A stretch of DNA of 36,367 nucleotides. It comes from Streptosporangiaceae bacterium. Lineage in GTDB: Bacteria; Actinomycetota; Actinomycetes; Streptosporangiales; Streptosporangiaceae. Positions 1 to 7,455 of this stretch are shown one piece after another. The position numbers and the translations under genes are program-made. Numbering within the stretch: the stretch's first letter is position 1; each line of letters begins with the position of its first letter. Location: contig JAFARZ010000405.1 in assembly GCA_019245115.1 (NCBI GenBank), positions 1 to 36,367 on the forward strand, in the 5' to 3' direction. The notes beneath the pieces are model-generated. The model saw only the letters and a list, made by a program, of their open reading frames with translations. It did not search any database and was not told where the DNA came from.

Positions 1-150
<150 letters not shown>

Positions 151-231
151 TGGATGGGGCGCGCCGGGGGATCAGGGGTGACGCGGCGAGTCTGAGTCGC
201 GGGCACGGTGCGTTGCGACCGACAATAGAGC

Positions 232-1911
232 GTGAGGTTGCTTCGCGCGCTAGGGCGCCCAGTCCGGTACATGCGGGACCGGCCGGTCCGGTGGTTGATG
301 CTGCTGGCGGGGGCGCTGCCGGTGTTCGCGTTCCCGGCTCCGAACCTGGAGTTCCTGGCCTGGTTCGGGCTGGTGCCCGGCCTGCTGCTGATCGTCAGGT
401 CGCCGGCGGTGCGCGAGGCCTGGGTTCGGGCCTGGTGGCTCGGAGCCGGGTACGTGATCGTGGCGATGTACTGGATGGCGCCCGAGATCGGGCCCGGGCT
501 GCTGTTGCTGGGCTTCGCGCTCGGGGCGTTGCTGATCCCGTTCGGCATCGCCGCGTGGAAACTGCTGCGTCCGCCGGTGAGCTGGCCGCGGGCGCTGGCC
601 GCGCTAGTGGTGGTGCCGAGCTGCTGGCTGTTCGGCGAGTGGATCCGGTCGTGGCAGGCGCTCGGCGGCCCATGGGACGTGTACGGCGCGAGCCAGTGGC
701 AGCACCCGGCCATCCTGGGCCTCGCCGCGGTGGGCGGGGTGTGGCTGATCAGCTTCGTCCTCCTCGCGGCGAACGTGGCGATCGTCCTCATCATCGGCTC
801 AGGGACGCAGGCGATGCGGGCGACGCAGGCGATGCCGGCGATGCGGGCGACGCAGGCGATGCGGGTGGCGCCGGCGGCCGGGGTCATCGGCGTCGTCACC
901 CTCGTCGCGGCCGTGGGGAGCGGGCCGCTGGCGTTCGCGCTCACCGCGGCATCCCCCACCGCACGTCAGGTCACGATCGCCATGGTGCAGCCGGGCGTGA
1001 TCCACAACACGGACCTGAGCGCGCACGCGTCGGAAACGCTGACCGCCTCGCTGAGCGAAGGCGGCACGCTGGGCGGCGTCAAGCCCGACCTGATCGTGTG
1101 GGGCGAGAGCAGCATCGCCAAAGACCTCACCCTCCCGGCGTCGCACGTGCTGCTGAGCCAGATCGAGGCGCTGTCAGCGAAGGACGGGTCGGAGATCCTG
1201 GTCAGCCAGGACGCCGAAGTGCCCGGCAAGGGCCACGAGAAGTGGTCGGTGCTGGTCAGCCCGGCCGGGATCAAGGGCATCTACATCAAGACGCGGCTGG
1301 TGCCGTTCGGTGAGTACATACCGTTCCGCCAGCAGCTCGGCTGGCTGACCAAGATCAGCAAGGCCGCCTCGTCGAACATGTCTCCGGGTCCCGGCGCGCA
1401 CCTGCTGAACGCGACCGACCGGTCCGGGCGGCCGCTGCCGATCGGCGTGCTGGTCTGCTTTGAATCGGCGTTCCCCGACATGTCGCGGGTTGACACCGGC
1501 AACGGCGCGCAGGTGATCGTCTATCAGTCGTCCACTCCGACGTTCCAGGGCACCTGGGGCCCGGACCAGCATGGGTCCCTGTCGGCGGTGCGCGCGGCCG
1601 AGACCGGCCGTCCGGTCGTGCAGGCCGCGCTGACCGGCGACACGGTGGCGTTCGACGCGCGCGGGCGCCAGCTGGCCTGGATGAGCCAGTCCCGCCACGG
1701 CGTGGTGACCGTGCGCCTGCGCCTGCCGCCGGCGTCCGCACAGACCCTGTACGACCAGTGGGGAGACTACGTGGCATGGACGGCGCTGGCGGTCGTCATA
1801 CTCGCGGCGCTGGTCATGCTGGCAAATTCGAGAGGCCTATTTAACCGTCGCGCTGGTGCCACCGATGGGCATGCGGCACAATATGTGGAAGGACAGTCTG
1901 TGCCACGCTAG
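232..1911 (+). CDS. lnt: Apolipoprotein N-acyltransferase
   Basis: Lnt transfers an acyl chain from phospholipid to the N-terminal cysteine of lipoproteins at the outer face of the membrane. The 559-residue protein has an N-terminal multi-helix membrane part (about 20-240), a nitrilase-like domain (about 245-500) and a last membrane helix (about 513-532). The catalytic triad of the family is visible: Glu292 in WGESS, Lys353 in IKTRLVPFGEYIPFR, and Cys409 in VCFES. The start is GTG at 232; no good ribosome-binding site precedes it and the upstream sequence is unreliable. A short six-residue repeat (TQAMRA-like, residues ~192-212) lies in the loop before the final helix preceding the nitrilase domain. 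The FKBP lipoprotein further along is a plausible substrate. The DUF3145 gene follows after 74 bp. Confidence 0.95.
   Translation: MRLLRALGRPVRYMRDRPVRWLMLLAGALPVFAFPAPNLEFLAWFGLVPGLLLIVRSPAVREAWVRAWWLGAGYVIVAMYWMAPEIGPGLLLLGFALGALLIPFGIAAWKLLRPPVSWPRALAALVVVPSCWLFGEWIRSWQALGGPWDVYGASQWQHPAILGLAAVGGVWLISFVLLAANVAIVLIIGSGTQAMRATQAMPAMRATQAMRVAPAAGVIGVVTLVAAVGSGPLAFALTAASPTARQVTIAMVQPGVIHNTDLSAHASETLTASLSEGGTLGGVKPDLIVWGESSIAKDLTLPASHVLLSQIEALSAKDGSEILVSQDAEVPGKGHEKWSVLVSPAGIKGIYIKTRLVPFGEYIPFRQQLGWLTKISKAASSNMSPGPGAHLLNATDRSGRPLPIGVLVCFESAFPDMSRVDTGNGAQVIVYQSSTPTFQGTWGPDQHGSLSAVRAAETGRPVVQAALTGDTVAFDARGRQLAWMSQSRHGVVTVRLRLPPASAQTLYDQWGDYVAWTALAVVILAALVMLANSRGLFNRRAGATDGHAAQYVEGQSVPR
805..867 (+). 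repeat. In-frame 18-bp tandem repeat within lnt
   Basis: The unit acgcaggcgatgcgggcg (T-Q-A-M-R-A) is repeated about three times with one shortened, altered copy. It stays in frame and lies in a loop outside the catalytic domain, so it probably changes loop length without harming function. Read in another frame it gives a Gly-Asp-Ala repeat, which is not a real protein. Confidence 0.8.
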
Positions 1912-1985
1912 ACAGACCTGGTACGGCGTGGGTCGAGGCCGCAGGGGAAGGCGAACCTCGTCCGACGCGAAACCAGGAGGCCCGA

Positions 1986-2486
1986 GTGTCCGCACGTGGT
2001 GTTTTGTACGTCCACTCCGCGCCCTCGGCGCTGTGCTCCCACATTGAGTGGGCAGTAGCCGGAATAGTGGGGGCGCCTGTCAGCATGCCTTGGGTTGGTC
2101 AGCCCGCGGCGCCGGGTACGGTGCGCGCGTCCCTGACCTGGCAGGCACAGCCCGGAACAGCGGGCGCGATCACGTCCGCGCTGGCGGGCTGGAACCGGCT
2201 GCGGTTCGAGGTGACCGAGGACGCGTCGCCCGGCTGTGACGGCGTCCGGTACTGCTACACCCCGGACCTCGGCACCTTCACGGCGGTGATCAGCGCCAAC
2301 GGCGACATCCTGATCCCCGAGGGACGGCTGCGCGCCGCCCTGACACTGGCCGCCGCGACCGGTCGGCAGTCTCCGCTTGAGGACCAGCTGGAGCGCCTGC
2401 TGGGCACGGCCTGGGACGGTGAACTCGAGCCCTTCCGCCGGGCGGCCGACGGCGCCCCCATCCGCTGGCTCAATGCCACTGGGTGA
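1986..2486 (+). CDS. DUF3145 family protein
   Basis: This 166-residue protein begins with the stretch RGVLYVHSAPSALCSHIEWA, which I recognise as the start of the actinobacterial DUF3145 family. The function of the family is not established. The GTG start at 1986 is well supported by an AGGAGG site at 1975-1980, five bases upstream. The protein has no signal peptide or membrane helix and is predicted cytoplasmic. Two short hydrophobic/strand-rich halves surround a central T-x-D-L-G-T-F-T-A-V-I segment. It lies downstream of lnt on the same strand and converges on the ROK gene. The stop codon falls in the first copy of a short direct repeat. Confidence 0.88.
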   Translation: MSARGVLYVHSAPSALCSHIEWAVAGIVGAPVSMPWVGQPAAPGTVRASLTWQAQPGTAGAITSALAGWNRLRFEVTEDASPGCDGVRYCYTPDLGTFTAVISANGDILIPEGRLRAALTLAAATGRQSPLEDQLERLLGTAWDGELEPFRRAADGAPIRWLNATG

Positions 2487-2522
2487 TGATGGGCCACTGG
2501 GCGATGGGCCACTGGGTGATGG
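2476..2522 (+). repeat. Three direct repeats at a convergent gene junction
   Basis: Three copies of CCACTGGGYGATG start at 2476, 2494 and 2509. The first contains the TGA stop of the DUF3145 gene; the others lie in the 54-bp gap before the ROK stop codon. The copies are not inverted, so this is not an obvious terminator hairpin. It looks like local slippage-type duplication. Confidence 0.7.
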
Positions 2523-2540
2523 CCGCCACCGGCTGAGCGG

Positions 2541-3740
2541 TCACGTCTTGCCGCTGAAGAAGCGTTCGATGGGCAGCGTAGCGGCGCCGAGGGCGACGGC
2601 GTCCAGGCCGAGCGTGCCGCGCTCGATCGTGGTGCCGCTGAATTTGTTCCGCAGGGAATGCCGCCGTGCGGCCTCGCGGATCGTCGGCATCAGGCGCTCG
2701 GCGAGCAGCAGGCCGGCCCACCCGCCGATGATGACCCGGTCAGGGTTGAGCAGATTGATCAAGTTCGCGATCCCGATGCCGAGGAAGGTCGCGGTTTCCT
2801 CGCGTATCTCGTCGGCTCGCGCCGATGAAGCGGTGATCAGCGCCGTGAGGGCCGCTTCCTCGTCGTCGTCGGGCACCGGCAGGCCATAGCGCTCGAGGAT
2901 CGCCTCGGCACCCACGTACGCCTCAAGACACCCGCGCGAGCCGCAGCGACAGGGCCGCCCGTCCGCGAGGATGATGGTGTGCCCCCACTCCGCCGCGACA
3001 GCACGGTCGTCGGCTACGATGCTCGCTCCCACACCGGAGCCAACCAGGCACACCACCGTCGGGCGGGAGGCCCGCGAAGTCCGGGCCCTCGAGTTCTCGC
3101 GCTCGGCGCCGAACCAGAGCTCGGCCTGCCCCATGGCCTTGGCGCCGTTGTCGATGAGCAGGCCGGGCCCATGGCCGAGCCGGTCACGGAGCAGCCGCTC
3201 CAGCGGGACCGCGTCCCAGCCGTACGGCTGCGCGTGGACGAGGACCTGCCCGTTCCGGTCCCGCTCGATCGCACCGGGCACACCGATGCCCACGCCGATC
3301 AGGGTCGCCGGCTCGCTTCCCGCGTCGTCCAGCAGGAGGTCCAGGCAGGACGCGATCCGGTCGACGACCAGATCGACGCCGTGCTTGCGCGGGTTGAGGA
3401 GGTGGTCGGCCCGGGCCAGGCGGGCCATGGTCAGGTCGAACATCTCGGCGCTGACCCGGGTCTCACCGACGTCGATCCCGATGACCCGGCCATAGCCGGG
3501 GTTCATCCGCAGCAGGACTCTGGGACGCCCGCCGTCGGACTCCATCGGGCCGGCCTCGGTGACGATGCCTTCGCCGATCAGTTCGCGAACGGCGGTGCTG
3601 ACCGAAGCGGCGGACAGGCCGGTGGCGTCACTCAGCTCCTGGCGAGTACAGGGCTGACGGAAGAACAGAGCCCACAGAAGCGCCGACCGATTGTCCCTCC
3701 GCAGGTCCCGGACGGTTGACCGATGTCGTTCAGTCGTCAT
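2541..3740 (-). CDS. ROK-family transcriptional repressor (NagC/XylR type)
   Basis: The 399-residue protein has an N-terminal winged helix-turn-helix (about 20-62) and a C-terminal ROK sugar-kinase-like fold. The phosphate-loop motif IGIDVGETRV is at about 87-96. The ROK zinc motif CRCGSRGCLE is at about 264-273, preceded by EWGH (His254). The position that carries the catalytic Asp in ROK kinases is Gly199 (LIDNGAKAMG), so it should be a sugar-sensing regulator and not a kinase. I chose ATG 3740 over the longer start at 3785 because the latter lies inside the probable operator. The gene is divergent from the secreted beta-helix gene, which it probably controls together with itself. The ligand, presumably a sugar, is unknown. 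Confidence 0.9.
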   Translation of the reverse strand: MTTERHRSTVRDLRRDNRSALLWALFFRQPCTRQELSDATGLSAASVSTAVRELIGEGIVTEAGPMESDGGRPRVLLRMNPGYGRVIGIDVGETRVSAEMFDLTMARLARADHLLNPRKHGVDLVVDRIASCLDLLLDDAGSEPATLIGVGIGVPGAIERDRNGQVLVHAQPYGWDAVPLERLLRDRLGHGPGLLIDNGAKAMGQAELWFGAERENSRARTSRASRPTVVCLVGSGVGASIVADDRAVAAEWGHTIILADGRPCRCGSRGCLEAYVGAEAILERYGLPVPDDDEEAALTALITASSARADEIREETATFLGIGIANLINLLNPDRVIIGGWAGLLLAERLMPTIREAARRHSLRNKFSGTTIERGTLGLDAVALGAATLPIERFFSGKT

Positions 3741-3782
3741 GCTTTTCTCACGGTTTTTTAACGGCTTCCGAATCAAGTTGAT

Positions 3783-3817
3783 CATGAATTGAGGCTTAGT
3801 ATCCCCATTAATTCATG
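3783..3817. promoter_or_regulatory. Candidate ROK operator (inverted repeat)
   Basis: An 8-bp perfect inverted repeat, CATGAATT at 3783-3790 and AATTCATG at 3810-3817, lies in the divergent gap between the ROK regulator and the secreted protein. A smaller palindrome, CTTAgatTAAG, follows at 3819-3829. AT-rich inverted repeats are usual operators for ROK regulators. The assignment is inferred from position and symmetry only. Confidence 0.5.
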
Positions 3818-3877
3818 TCTTAGATTAAGTGAGGAAGATCACTGCCGTGTCACGGCGGACCACGGAGGGGAACAGAC

Positions 3878-5776
3878 ATGCGATTGAGGTTTCTGGCAGC
3901 GGCGGCGCTGGCCGTCAGCGCCGGGCTGGTCCCGCTAGCTGGCAACGTCTTGCCAGCAGGCGCCGCGACTTCGGTATCGCTGTGCCCGGGCGCCAACGTC
4001 GCGGCGTTCGGACCAAACGTCTGCGTGTTCAGCGACACGATGAGCCAGACGACGATCCAGGCCGACCTGGACCCCATCGCCACCCAGCAGGTGCCGTCAG
4101 CCAGCCAGTTCGACGATCAGCGGTACGCGGTGTTCTTCCAGCCCGGGACCTACGGTTCGGCCGCGAACCCGCTGGTGTTCCAGGTCGGCTATTACACCCA
4201 GGTGGCGGGCCTCGGCCGGATGCCGCAGGACACGGTCGTCAACGGCGCCATCGACGTGTTCAACAACCTGTGCACCGCCGGGACGTCTGACTGCAACTCG
4301 GACGTCAACTTCTGGCGGTCTCTTTCCAACCTGACCCTCAACGTGGACCTGCCGAGCTCACCGCCGGCCTACGCGCCGCCGCCCGGCGACCCGTTCGGGA
4401 CGGGCTGCACCAACAGCGCGGAGATGTGGTCGGTGTCACAGGCCGCCCCGATCCGTCGGGCTATCATCAACGGCAGCGTCGTGTTCCAGGACTACTGCGC
4501 GAACAACAACTTCGCCAGCGGCGGCTTCATCGCCGACAGCGAGGTGAGCGGCCACCTGAACTTCAACGGCAACCAGCAGTACCTGGTGCGAAACAGCACC
4601 ATCGGCGGGGCCAGCGGCTGCCCGAACGGCCTGTGGAACATGGTATATGCCGGGGTCAAGGGCGCGCCCGCGCCGGTGTTCACCGGCCAGTGCCAGCAGA
4701 ACACGGTGCTCCCGGCTACCTCGGTGACCGAGGAAGAGCCGTTCCTGTACACGGACCCGTCAGGCGGCTTCCGGGTCTTCGTGCCCGCCGTGCAGCACGA
4801 TTCATCCGGGCCGTCGTGGGCTTCTGGCTCCGAAGCCGGCACGTCGGTCCCGCTGTCACGGTTCTTCGTGGCCAGCCCGGACACGCCGGTCGCGGCGATC
4901 AACGGCGAGCTGGCGCTGGGCCGGGACCTGATCCTCACTCCGGGCGTCTACAACCTGGACCAGCCGATCCTGGTCAGCCGCCCGGACACCGTGGTGCTGA
5001 GCCAGGGCTACGCCACCCTGGTGCCGCAGCGCGGCAACGCGGCCATGGTGGTGCTCCCCAGCGTCGGGGTGAAGCTCTCCGGTCTGCTCATCGACGCCGG
5101 CCCGGTCAGGTCGCCGGTGCTGCTCTCGGTAGGGACGCCGGGGCTGGGTTCGGCCGGCAACCCGGACGTGATCCAGGACGTGTTCTTCCGCGTCGGTGGC
5201 GCGGAGACCACGCCGGTGGCGGCGGACGTGAGCCTGCTCGACAACGCCGACCACTCGATCATCGACGACGTGTGGGCCTGGCGTGCCGATCATGGCAACG
5301 CGGTCGGCTGGACGTCCAACGTGGGCGCGACCGGGGTTGTTGTCACTGGTTCTGATGTGACTTCGTATGGTCTGGCGGTCGAGCATTACCAGAAGGACGA
5401 GGTGATCTGGCGGGGTCAGGGTGGTTCAGACGTATTCTTCCAGAACGAACTGCCGTACGACCCGCCGAGTCAGGCCGCTTGGATGGCATCTCCCAGCCAG
5501 GACGGGTATCCGGCGTTCCTGGTAAGCCCGGGCGTCCGGACATTCCAGGGATACGGGATGGGGAGTTATGTGGTCTTCATCCAGACCTCGGCCACGCTGT
5601 TCGACGCCTCGGCGTTCCAGGCGCCATCGGCTCCCGGCGTGCAGTTCCACGACGTGTTCGGGGTGTGGATCGCGGGCGCCGGCGGCCTGAACTCCGTCAT
5701 CAACGGGGTCGGCGGTCCGGTGACCTCGACCAATCCTGGGACGGTCGAGCCCGTGGACGTGGTGACCTACCCGTAA
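3878..5776 (+). CDS. Secreted right-handed beta-helix protein, probable carbohydrate-active
   Basis: The 632-residue protein has a clear signal peptide (MRLRFLAAAALAVSAGL, cleavage likely after about residue 29 at AGA-AT). The mature part is rich in short Asn/Gly/Val strands, as in a pectate-lyase-like parallel beta-helix. It seems to have two lobes: about 45-290, and about 330-600 containing the conserved-looking WAWRADHGNAVGW and ELPYDPPSQAAWM stretches. Actinomycete relatives with these stretches are, as I recall, annotated under misleading names such as adenylyl cyclase or coagulation factor 5/8 type protein. No catalytic residue can be assigned. The start has a GGAGGGG site near 3864. 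The divergent ROK regulator supports a role with an extracellular sugar polymer. A strong terminator follows. Confidence 0.75.
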   Translation: MRLRFLAAAALAVSAGLVPLAGNVLPAGAATSVSLCPGANVAAFGPNVCVFSDTMSQTTIQADLDPIATQQVPSASQFDDQRYAVFFQPGTYGSAANPLVFQVGYYTQVAGLGRMPQDTVVNGAIDVFNNLCTAGTSDCNSDVNFWRSLSNLTLNVDLPSSPPAYAPPPGDPFGTGCTNSAEMWSVSQAAPIRRAIINGSVVFQDYCANNNFASGGFIADSEVSGHLNFNGNQQYLVRNSTIGGASGCPNGLWNMVYAGVKGAPAPVFTGQCQQNTVLPATSVTEEEPFLYTDPSGGFRVFVPAVQHDSSGPSWASGSEAGTSVPLSRFFVASPDTPVAAINGELALGRDLILTPGVYNLDQPILVSRPDTVVLSQGYATLVPQRGNAAMVVLPSVGVKLSGLLIDAGPVRSPVLLSVGTPGLGSAGNPDVIQDVFFRVGGAETTPVAADVSLLDNADHSIIDDVWAWRADHGNAVGWTSNVGATGVVVTGSDVTSYGLAVEHYQKDEVIWRGQGGSDVFFQNELPYDPPSQAAWMASPSQDGYPAFLVSPGVRTFQGYGMGSYVVFIQTSATLFDASAFQAPSAPGVQFHDVFGVWIAGAGGLNSVINGVGGPVTSTNPGTVEPVDVVTYP

Positions 5777-5786
5777 GAGAAAGCCA

Positions 5787-5821
5787 GGCTGGCACCGCGG
5801 ATCGGACACGCGGTGCCAGCC
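5787..5821 (+). terminator. Strong hairpin terminator after the secreted protein gene
   Basis: A perfect 13-bp stem, GGCTGGCACCGCG at 5787-5799 and CGCGGTGCCAGCC at 5809-5821, closes a 9-nt loop and starts 11 bp after the stop codon. A short T-containing tail (ctgttt) follows. Confidence 0.88.
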
Positions 5822-5838
5822 GCCCTGTTTGCTGGGAT

Positions 5839-5978
5839 CCGGTAGCGTGCCCGAAGCTCCGGTAGCTTGCCCGAAGCTTCGGTGGCACGGCCGGGGCTCC
5901 GGTGGCACGGCCGAAGCTCCGGTAGCTCGGCTGAACCTCTGGTAGCTTGCCCGGAGCTCCTGTAGCGCGGCCGGACCG
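5839..5978 (+). repeat. Seven-unit 20-bp tandem repeat, each unit a small hairpin
   Basis: Seven consecutive units of exactly 20 bp follow the pattern ccGGTAGCttgcccgaAGCT. Within several units AGCTT pairs with AAGCT, or GG(t)AGCT with AGCTCC, giving a row of short hairpins. The period is not a multiple of three and there are no spacers, so it is neither coding nor CRISPR. The units differ at several positions, so the array is not very recent. Confidence 0.85.
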
Positions 5979-5984
5979 CGCATG

Positions 5985-6230
5985 CCGGATATGTCGGGCG
6001 CGGCCAGCAGCCGGCGGGAAGCGTGCATAACGGATATATCGGGTTTGGCCCTTCAGCGCATCACTTTAAGAGATCCAAAAGGACTCAAGGCTCCCTTTGC
6101 GTGGAAATAAAGAGCCCTGTGGTAAGAAGGGCGCCGGAAAGCGGTGCCTTTCTCTCCGCGAGGCCCCAAACTTCCGTGAGATCGGCTCCCGGTAGGCCGC
6201 CCAAAACACGGTATAACGGATATGTCGGGC
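5985..6230 (+). repeat. Short dispersed repeat CGGATATGTCGGGC (three copies here)
   Basis: Copies lie at 5985-5999 (ccggatatgtcgggc), 6031-6043 (cggatatatcggg) and 6217-6230 (cggatatgtcgggc). Related copies occur at 22139-22153 and, inverted, at 21885-21895, in the other repeat-rich intergenic region. They flank the dispersed hairpin element in both places. Function is unknown. Confidence 0.65.
6099..6186 (+). repeat. Dispersed intergenic hairpin element, copy A
   Basis: This ~88-bp segment aligns with 21936-22027 at roughly two thirds identity or better. Its core hairpin is GGCGCCG-gaaag-CGGTGCC followed by ttt, preceded by aag, so it resembles an intrinsic terminator. An upstream arm, GCCCT at about 6114-6118, could instead pair with AGGGC in the left stem. 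It lies between convergent genes in otherwise gene-free sequence. The gap around it (5979-6278) holds only repeats. Confidence 0.7.
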
Positions 6231-6256
6231 ATAGCCAGCGGCGGCCGCCTGTGACT

Positions 6257-6272
6257 GGAAGGAAGGAAGGAA
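6257..6272 (+). repeat. GGAA tetranucleotide repeat (four units)
   Basis: Four GGAA units lie a few bases beyond the 3' end of the minus-strand gene that ends at 6279. On that gene's transcript this would be a pyrimidine-rich tail. It is a slippage-prone microsatellite with no assigned role. Confidence 0.6.
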
Positions 6273-6278
6273 GTAACG

Positions 6279-6659
6279 TTAGCTGATGTTGATGTCGCCG
6301 TGGACATCGCGGAGCTGGACGACCTTGTCCGCCCGGCCGTGGAATGTGTTGACGACGGCATCGTCCCCGGCAATGGTGCTCAGGCGTATCTGAGCCCAGA
6401 TCTCGCGGATCTGTCTCGAGAACTCGGGATCCTCTCTGCTGGCCTCGTCCAAGGCGTGCGCAAACTCGCTGATCCGCTCGGCCGAGCCGGGGTCATCCCG
6501 CGCCGCGGCCAACGTGGTCTCTGCTGCCGGGCGCTCCTTGAACTTTTCCCTGATCCGGCGCACGAGTGCGGTCATGACCTCTCGGGCCTGATCGGTCAGC
6601 GATTGCCCCATCCCGCTCGCGACAGCGGTGGCGATCGCCGTGGTAATCGGATCGGCCAT
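6279..6659 (-). CDS. Small protein with C-terminal RHIM/BASS-like amyloid motif
   Basis: The 126-residue protein has an alpha-helical N-terminal part (about 1-95; begins MADPITTAIATAVASGMG, then several charged helices). It ends in a motif spanning residues 104-125, NTFHGRADKVVQLRDVHGDINI. The pattern N-x-x-x-G, then VVQ, then V-x-G-x-I-x-I matches bacterial amyloid signalling sequences related to the RHIM, although the usual G after VQx is Arg here. In known systems such motifs link an effector protein to an NLR-type sensor. The helical N-terminus resembles the short Bell-type effector domains of those proteins only in general character. No NLR, TIR or protease partner lies in the window. 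The ATG has a GGAGG site five bases upstream, so the gene looks real and expressed. Confidence 0.75.
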   Translation of the reverse strand: MADPITTAIATAVASGMGQSLTDQAREVMTALVRRIREKFKERPAAETTLAAARDDPGSAERISEFAHALDEASREDPEFSRQIREIWAQIRLSTIAGDDAVVNTFHGRADKVVQLRDVHGDINIS

Positions 6660-6703
6660 GCGAGCCTCCGTCTATCGCGGTACTTCAGCCAGGGTACGCG
6701 CGG

Positions 6704-7321
6704 TTACGGGCGGCGCGGAGCGGGATGGGTGACGACCCAGATGGCGTGGACTTGGCCGGGGGTTTTGTTCAGGTATTCATGGGGGGTCGAGGAGTCGAAG
6801 GCGATGGAGTCGCCGGGGCCTAGTTCATAGCTGTCGAAGCCGACGTTGGCGGTGAGCGTGCCGCTGATGATGACCCCGTACTCGCGGCCTTCGTGGCGCA
6901 GCGGCCGGCGCTCATCCGTGGAGTGGCCGCCGGGGGAGTACACCACCTCCAGGAAATCGGCGGCCGGGTCGGTGCCGGGTGTGAGGCGTTCCCACCGGAC
7001 GCCGCTGGCCAGGTCGATGAGCTGACGGCAGCCCGCTCGCTGCACGATGTCCGAACTCGCGGGCCGGGACGGTGCACCGGTACCCCGGGCGCCGAACACC
7101 AGGTAATCGAGGGAGCTGCCGAGTTCGGTGGCCAGCGAATAGAGCACCCCGACCGATGGCACCGATGTGCCGCGCTCAATCTGTGAGATCAGGCTGGGCG
7201 AGCAGCCGATCCGGCGGGCCAGCTCGCGGACGGACAACTGCCGCTCCTCGCGGACCTGTCGCAGCCGCGGCCCGAGCCCGGTCTCCGGGTTGAAGGCGCC
7301 AGCCGTGGACTCAACCGACAT
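6704..7321 (-). CDS. XRE-family regulator with C-terminal cupin domain
   Basis: The 205-residue protein has a helix-turn-helix of the XRE type at about 17-75 (LRQVREERQLSVRELARRIG, then SPSLISQIERG and PSVGVLYSLA). A small cupin-2 barrel follows at about 125-195, with HEGREYGVIISGTL and SIAFDSSTPHEYLN. Proteins of this layout (PuuR-like) sense a small metabolite in the cupin and repress a nearby catabolic operon. It is divergent from the M24/E1/aldehyde dehydrogenase operon. Two direct repeats in the gap are its likely binding sites and would also give autoregulation. The ligand is not known. Confidence 0.92.
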   Translation of the reverse strand: MSVESTAGAFNPETGLGPRLRQVREERQLSVRELARRIGCSPSLISQIERGTSVPSVGVLYSLATELGSSLDYLVFGARGTGAPSRPASSDIVQRAGCRQLIDLASGVRWERLTPGTDPAADFLEVVYSPGGHSTDERRPLRHEGREYGVIISGTLTANVGFDSYELGPGDSIAFDSSTPHEYLNKTPGQVHAIWVVTHPAPRRP

Positions 7322-7331
7322 GGCGTAAATC

Positions 7332-7362
7332 TACACTGCACGCCTTGACAGTTACACTGCAC
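7332..7362. promoter_or_regulatory. Twin operator (direct repeats) with -35 box for the catabolic operon
   Basis: TACACTGCAC occurs at 7332-7341 and again, identically, at 7353-7362, a 21-bp spacing that puts both on the same face of the helix. A perfect -35 hexamer TTGACA (7345-7350) sits between them, so bound regulator would block polymerase. The -10 is weak (TTGTAT near 7369). The sites begin 10 bp from the XRE-cupin start codon. Confidence 0.72.
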
Positions 7363-7397
7363 ACGGATTTGTATGGGCGCATGGCTGCACCTTCTGA

Positions 7398-7425
7398 CCG
7401 GGGGAAGCCATCCCCCGGACCCCCT
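7398..7425 (+). repeat. GC hairpin repeat, copy 1 (in leader of the catabolic operon)
   Basis: CCGGGGGA (7398-7405) pairs perfectly with TCCCCCGG (7411-7418) across a 5-nt loop, and the tail ACCCCCT follows. Copies 2 (12824) and 3 (15225, opposite strand) have the same stem composition and tail. It lies between the promoter and the preferred start of the M24 gene, which argues that this stretch is leader and not coding. Confidence 0.7.
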
Positions 7426-7455
7426 GGGCATTCGCTAGCGTCCGCGCCGGGCCGG

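Noticed and set aside
5839..5978. CRISPR array
   Set aside because: Units are directly adjacent with no spacers, and there are no cas genes.
5985..6230. Terminal inverted repeats of an insertion sequence
   Set aside because: The short ATGTCGGGC repeats are mostly direct, enclose no transposase and have no target duplications.
6279..7321. NLR-type partner or other defence genes next to the amyloid-motif protein
   Set aside because: Neighbours are an XRE-cupin regulator and repeats; no NTPase, TIR, protease or nuclease gene is nearby.
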